In this document: positions 8,835-12,848 of the stretch, in pieces
Layout of the letters: each line of letters opens with the position of its first letter
Numbering within the stretch: the stretch's first letter is position 1
From: AM-1111 sp046302135
GTDB taxonomy: Bacteria > Bacteroidota > Bacteroidia > B-17B0 > Aurantibacillaceae
NCBI GenBank assembly: GCA_046302135.1
Contig: JBKCIQ010000007.1
Span: 1 to 12,848 of the forward strand
Direction of reading: 5' to 3'
DNA: 12,848 nt
The notes under the pieces: model-generated
What the model was told of the DNA's origin: nothing
The model's input: only the letters and a program-made list of their open reading frames with translations
The model's database searches: none
Program-made: the position numbers and the translations under genes

Positions 8835-9557
8835 ATGAAAAAATATTCAATAATATTTATCGCGTTGCTGTTTTTTTCGTGCAGAGAAGCTATAAAAGAA
8901 AAGACAGTTGATTTTTTGAATTCAGAAATCAAAAATCTTGAAATTACTTCCAGTGCCAAAACAGACAAAATCTCATCTGATGAACTTCCTGAAATTCTAG
9001 AAGACGATTTTGACTGTCCACCCGAAGGAAATGCAAAGCCTGAAAGAGTAAGAAAACTGAATAAATTTAAAAACAGGACAAATTTCCCTAAAGAAAATGA
9101 TTTTAATTTAAACATAACCCTTAAAGAGATTTTAAAGCCCGGTAATGACGAAAATAGATGGAAAAATAATGACGCCGCCAGGATTGTTGGATATGTTTAT
9201 GATGTTAAACCCGGAGGGATAGAAACGACGAATTGTAAATCAAAAGATAAGTCGCTTAGAGATACGCATATTGAAATTGTTCTTAATCCTATGAGTGCCA
9301 AACAAAATGAAGTAATGATTGTTGAAATTACCCCAAGAATAAGAGCAATTATGAAAAATAGGGGAGAGGATTGGAGTACAAGTATGGTACGTAGTAAGTT
9401 TTTAGGTAGATGGGTAGAATTTGAAGGATGGATGCTTTTTGATTTGGAACATGATAACATGGCTGAAAACACAAGGCCAGGAAACCCGAAGAATTGGAGA
9501 GCTACTGGATGGGAAATTCATCCCGTTACATCAATGAAGGTGACTAATAGGAAGTAG
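8835..9557 (+). CDS. Putative lipoprotein with a conserved domain of unknown function
   Basis: The 240-residue product begins MKKYSIIFIALLFFSC, a basic start, a hydrophobic core and Cys16 preceded by Ser. That fits a type II (lipoprotein) signal peptide, although FFSC is a loose lipobox. This also supports ATG 8835 as the start. A charged spacer runs to about residue 60. The domain at about 60-237 starts with CPPEGNA and contains RIVGYVYDVKPGG, RDTHIEI, VEITPR, GRWVEFEGW, LFDLEH and NWRATGWEIHPVT. These look like conserved blocks of a mostly beta fold, possibly OB-like, from a small family of bacterial proteins that I know only as hypothetical. H145, E147, E164, H206 and H229 could form a metal site, but that is inference. 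Cys61 and Cys134 might pair. The stop is TAG. No function can be assigned. Confidence 0.85.
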   Translation: MKKYSIIFIALLFFSCREAIKEKTVDFLNSEIKNLEITSSAKTDKISSDELPEILEDDFDCPPEGNAKPERVRKLNKFKNRTNFPKENDFNLNITLKEILKPGNDENRWKNNDAARIVGYVYDVKPGGIETTNCKSKDKSLRDTHIEIVLNPMSAKQNEVMIVEITPRIRAIMKNRGEDWSTSMVRSKFLGRWVEFEGWMLFDLEHDNMAENTRPGNPKNWRATGWEIHPVTSMKVTNRK

Positions 9558-9570
9558 TTTTTTACACTTT

Positions 9571-10239
9571 TTATTCGCACTCGTCAACAACCTGGTCAGG
9601 TTTGAATTTTTTTGTATCAAAATTGAATTCGCTATCAGTGATTTCTAGGTTTGGACTAAATTTCTTTATATCAAAAGATTGGGAGCTTCCATCTTTCATC
9701 ATTAATTGTAAGGTGATGATTTGTTTTTTTGATTTATCAATATAAATTTTTGCGGTGTGATATTTTTTCTTTTCAGGTTTTACAGTTGGAGTTAGACTAA
9801 TAATTTGAGTTATAAGTCCTTTAGAGTTTTTTTCTTCTTTCTCAAATTTAAATTTGTAACCCTTTTCATATATCGTGAAAATCTTTGTGGGATTCATGCC
9901 ATCATCATCTGTTGGTTGAAAACACTTGATAGAAACCTCTTGTTGTTCTTTATTATGGTTATACACTTTTTTACCATCACAAACAATGGAGTTACCGGGA
10001 ATCTCCAACCTGAATTTTGTACCTTTAACTTTGATTTTACCATCTTGTTTTTCTACAATTTTCTTGTCTTTTCCTGTGATGGTATAAAGATAATCAGCTG
10101 ATATTGTCTTGTAAGATTTAGTTATTTTACTCATCTCATCAAGAATAGATTTTGCTTTTGGGTCTTGCTCTTGTGCTAAAATAGATCCGGACCATAAAAT
10201 TATAGTTGCAAAAAATGTGTTTTTTAAATTATTTTTCAT
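9571..10239 (-). CDS. lolA: LolA-family outer membrane lipoprotein carrier protein
   Basis: This 222-residue protein has an N-terminal signal peptide (MKNNLKNTFFATIILWSGSILA, likely cut after A22) and a mature part that begins DPKAKSILDEMSKITKSYKT, the usual opening of Bacteroidota LolA-like proteins. Alternating beta strands follow, with the family-typical FRLEIPGNSIVCDGKKVYN, IFTIYEKGYKF and IYIDKSKKQI stretches and the C-terminal FNFDTKKFKPDQVVD. LolA takes lipoproteins released by the LolCDE transporter across the periplasm in a hydrophobic cavity. Overall similarity to E. coli LolA is low, but gene order agrees, since lolA also follows ftsK in E. coli. Cys87, Cys106 and Cys221 are present in the mature part. 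The leader before ATG (AAATAAAAACAAACAA) is A-rich with no Shine-Dalgarno sequence. It lies 41 bases after ftsK and is probably in the same transcript. Confidence 0.88.
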   Translation of the reverse strand: MKNNLKNTFFATIILWSGSILAQEQDPKAKSILDEMSKITKSYKTISADYLYTITGKDKKIVEKQDGKIKVKGTKFRLEIPGNSIVCDGKKVYNHNKEQQEVSIKCFQPTDDDGMNPTKIFTIYEKGYKFKFEKEEKNSKGLITQIISLTPTVKPEKKKYHTAKIYIDKSKKQIITLQLMMKDGSSQSFDIKKFSPNLEITDSEFNFDTKKFKPDQVVDECE

Positions 10240-10280
10240 TTGTTTGTTTTTATTTCAAAAGGACAAAAGTTTGATGCTTT

Positions 10281-12848
10281 TTAATCCCTTTGGTTTAAAT
10301 CATTCAAAAACTGTTCCAAAGCATTTAGGTCTTTTATTAGCACCTCTCTGGCCTTTGATCCTTCAAATTTACCTATAATACCTGCAGCTTCAAGTTGATC
10401 AACAATTCTTCCTGCTCTGTTATACCCTAGTTTTAACTTTCTTTGTAATAAAGATGCAGAACCTTGTTGGTGTTGTACAACAATTCTGGCGGCGTCATCG
10501 AACATTTTGTCTCTATCTGAAAGATCGATCTCTTTTGCATCCGCATTTTCATCAATAAATTCCGGCAGCAAATGAGCATCAGGGTAAGCCCTTTGGGAAC
10601 CTATGAATTCTGTTATTTTTTCAACCTCCGGAGTGTCAACGAAAGCGCATTGGAGCCTGATCAGGTCACTACCTGTGGATAAAAGCATGTCGCCTCTCCC
10701 GATTAATTGATCGGCACCTCCTGTATCTAAAATTGTTCTCGAATCAATTTTTGAAGTTACTCTAAAGGCTATTCTGGCAGGGAAATTTGCTTTTATTATT
10801 CCGGTGATAATATTTACTGATGGTCTTTGAGTTGCTATAATTAAGTGAATTCCTATGGCACGTGCCAACTGTGCAATTCTTGCTATTGGCATTTCTACTT
10901 CTTTTCCTGCAGTCATTATTAAATCTGCAAACTCATCAATTACTACCACAATATAAGGTAGATATTTATGACCAAGTTCAGGATTTAATTTTCTGTTAAT
11001 GAATTTTGTATTGTATTCTTTGATGTTTTTAACATGTGCATCTTTCAATAACTCATAACGATTGTCCATTTCAATACAAAGTGAATTAAGTGTATGAACT
11101 ACTTTCGTAGTGTCCGTTATGATGGCTTCTTCGGAATTAGGTAGTTTAGCAAGAAAATGCCTTTCAATTTTATTGAATAATGTCAACTCAACTTTTTTAG
11201 GATCAACTAAAACAAACTTTATTTGAGCAGGGTGCTTTTTGTAAAGTAATGAAACTAGAACAGCATTGAGTCCAACGGATTTACCTTGACCCGTAGCACC
11301 AGCCATTAAAAGGTGAGGCATTTTAGCTAGATCTGCAATGAAAGTTTCATTTGAAATTGTTTTCCCCAATGCAACTGGTAAGTCAAAATTTGAGTTTTGA
11401 AATTTCTCAGATGCGAGTATATTTTTCATTGGTACCATTTCTGGATGTAGGTTAGGAACCTCTATCCCAATTGTTCCTTTTCCCGGAATAGGAGCTATTA
11501 TACGAATACCAAGCGCTGAGAGACTGAGCGCAATATCGTCTTCTAAATTTTTAATCTTAGATATCCTTACACCTGCTGCAGGTACAATTTCATATAGCGT
11601 AACAGTTGGCCCTGGAGTAACTTTAATCTTTTCAATTTCTATCCCGTAATTTTTAAGTGTAGAAACAATTTTATCATTATTTGCGGCAAACTCTTCTTGA
11701 GAAATTCTTACTTCACTTTTCCCATATTCATTTAATAAATCTAATGTTGGAAACTGATAATTACCTAATTCAAGTGTTGGATCAAACTCTCCAAATTCTT
11801 CTACTAATTTTTTCGATTTTTCCTCAATATCTTCATCTTTTAACAACACTTCTTCCTCCTTTTTCTCTTCCAATAGCACCTCAACTTTACCTTCTTTCTT
11901 TAAAACAGATTCAGGATTATCAAAAACAACGTTTGATACTATTTCAGGGTTCTGAACTCCGGAAAACTCAATTATATTACTTTGATTTTCATTAGATTTA
12001 GACGTTTCATTTTTTGGGGATTCAACCACTTTTACTTCGAACTGGAGCATTGCCTCCTCTTCTTCTTTGGTTAATACCGGGTCTTCATTTATTTCAAGAG
12101 TGGTATTTGAAATACTTTCAGCTTTTGAAATCGGAACAATCTTACTCTTGTTTTCTTGTGTATCATCTTCGTTATCAAATTCGGAAATGTCGTCTAATTC
12201 TATTTTTTTTGATGGAATTTTAAATTTAAGGTTGAAAGATATTACTAGAAAAATTAAAAGTGAAACTGCAAGTAATGCGGCAGTTCCTGTAATACCTATC
12301 CAATTATTTAATTGATTATTTATTACATAACCAAATCCCCCTCCAATCCAAAGTTTATCAAATGTAAAAATGCAACCCAATGTTAAAGATGTCCAAACAA
12401 GTAAGAAAATCATTCTTCTTCTTAATTTTGTTAATGATGGCATGTCTTTTAAAAGTAGTTTTTTCAAACCCTCTCCAAAAAGTAAGGGAACGAGAAAAAA
12501 TGAAGCAGCACCAAACCATTTATGCATAAATAGGTGAGATGTTAATGCTCCTAATTTCCCAAGCCAGTTTTCTATTTTTGTTTCGTTTTGAAAAAGTTCA
12601 TTAATGGGGCCGGTTACCTTATCTTGGTCATTTTCCCATGTGAAAATGAAAGAAGTGAAAGCTATCAATAAGTATAATCCAAAAAGAAAAATACACAACC
12701 CGAGTACCCTTTGTGTTTTTTCATCTTTATAAATTCCAAAAACTTTTGAAAAAAAAGCTTTTACCTTAGTTAAAAGGCTGATATTTTCCTTTAATTGAGT
12801 TTTTTTAGGAGTAGATTTTGAGTTCTTTTTAGTTGATTTTTCAGAATC
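10281..12848 (-). CDS. ftsK: DNA translocase FtsK (5' end outside window)
   Basis: This septum-bound ATPase pumps DNA during division and activates XerCD recombination at dif. The frame stays open to the right edge, giving 855 visible residues with no start codon. The codon at 12698 is TTG for Leu inside the first membrane helix, not a start; upstream lies a Lys/Ser/Thr-rich cytoplasmic tail. Four membrane segments follow (about 12698-12636, 12548-12468, 12413-12360 and 12302-12234), then an acidic Glu/Lys-rich linker to about 11790. The alpha and beta motor domains follow, with Walker A GATGQGKS (11277-11300) and Walker B VVVIDEFADL (about 10919-10948). The C-terminal gamma winged helix (about 10281-10505, DDAARIVVQ to the end, including SLLQRKLKLGYNRAGRIVDQLE) reads KOPS sequences and contacts XerD. 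All expected domains are present and intact. The stop is TAA at 10281-10283, 41 bases before lolA. Confidence 0.97.
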   Translation of the reverse strand, partial: DSEKSTKKNSKSTPKKTQLKENISLLTKVKAFFSKVFGIYKDEKTQRVLGLCIFLFGLYLLIAFTSFIFTWENDQDKVTGPINELFQNETKIENWLGKLGALTSHLFMHKWFGAASFFLVPLLFGEGLKKLLLKDMPSLTKLRRRMIFLLVWTSLTLGCIFTFDKLWIGGGFGYVINNQLNNWIGITGTAALLAVSLLIFLVISFNLKFKIPSKKIELDDISEFDNEDDTQENKSKIVPISKAESISNTTLEINEDPVLTKEEEEAMLQFEVKVVESPKNETSKSNENQSNIIEFSGVQNPEIVSNVVFDNPESVLKKEGKVEVLLEEKKEEEVLLKDEDIEEKSKKLVEEFGEFDPTLELGNYQFPTLDLLNEYGKSEVRISQEEFAANNDKIVSTLKNYGIEIEKIKVTPGPTVTLYEIVPAAGVRISKIKNLEDDIALSLSALGIRIIAPIPGKGTIGIEVPNLHPEMVPMKNILASEKFQNSNFDLPVALGKTISNETFIADLAKMPHLLMAGATGQGKSVGLNAVLVSLLYKKHPAQIKFVLVDPKKVELTLFNKIERHFLAKLPNSEEAIITDTTKVVHTLNSLCIEMDNRYELLKDAHVKNIKEYNTKFINRKLNPELGHKYLPYIVVVIDEFADLIMTAGKEVEMPIARIAQLARAIGIHLIIATQRPSVNIITGIIKANFPARIAFRVTSKIDSRTILDTGGADQLIGRGDMLLSTGSDLIRLQCAFVDTPEVEKITEFIGSQRAYPDAHLLPEFIDENADAKEIDLSDRDKMFDDAARIVVQHQQGSASLLQRKLKLGYNRAGRIVDQLEAAGIIGKFEGSKAREVLIKDLNALEQFLNDLNQRD

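Noticed and set aside
9589..9613. Palindrome AACCTGGTCAGGTT followed by a T run, as a terminator for the lipoprotein gene
   Set aside because: It lies inside lolA codons on the opposite strand, and with a usable loop only about 4 base pairs remain. Too weak to call.
11681..12315. Plus-strand open frames opposite the ftsK linker and membrane segments
   Set aside because: The Leu/Phe-rich translations are what the complement of Glu/Lys-rich and hydrophobic FtsK codons produces. They are not independent genes.
1..12848. Search for CRISPR arrays, tRNA genes, insertion sequences, toxin-antitoxin pairs or defence genes
   Set aside because: Coding density is very high with conserved core genes, gaps are short, and no direct-repeat arrays, terminal inverted repeats or cloverleaf sequences were seen.

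Overview
This is an AT-rich stretch of housekeeping genes from a bacterium that is almost certainly a member of the Bacteroidota, probably near the Flavobacteriales. The evidence is the protein sequences: L7/L12, RpoB and RpoC of Bacteroidota type, a RpoC with a large insertion after the trigger loop and a small one before the bridge helix, and an FtsK with a GATGQGKS P-loop followed directly by a LolA-family gene. Start codons are preceded by A-rich leaders with no Shine-Dalgarno sequence, which is normal for that phylum. The order or family cannot be fixed from the window alone.

Left part (1-8834, + strand): the last 19 codons of rplJ (L10), then rplL (L7/L12), rpoB and rpoC, the classic ribosomal protein/RNA polymerase operon. 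A hairpin between rplL and rpoB sits where an attenuator balances ribosomal protein output against polymerase output in other bacteria. A strong intrinsic terminator closes the operon after rpoC. Its T tract runs straight into the start codon of the next gene.

Middle (8835-9557, + strand): a 240-residue predicted lipoprotein of unknown function. Its C-terminal two thirds look like a compact conserved domain. It converges with the next block across only 13 bases.

Right part (9571-12848, - strand): ftsK, which enters from the right edge with its 5' end outside the window, followed 41 bases downstream by lolA, a periplasmic lipoprotein carrier. FtsK pumps chromosome ends at the division septum. 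LolA ferries lipoproteins to the outer membrane. They are probably co-transcribed.

I found no mobile element, CRISPR array, tRNA, rRNA, defence locus or new multi-gene system. There is no gene-free stretch longer than about 120 bases. The most notable observations are two substitutions in the RNA polymerase core at positions I know as essentially invariant: Pro in place of the bridge-helix Arg (RpoC residue 788) and Thr in place of a Pro just before the ETPEG motif (RpoB residue 521). Next is the terminator fused to the start of the lipoprotein gene.
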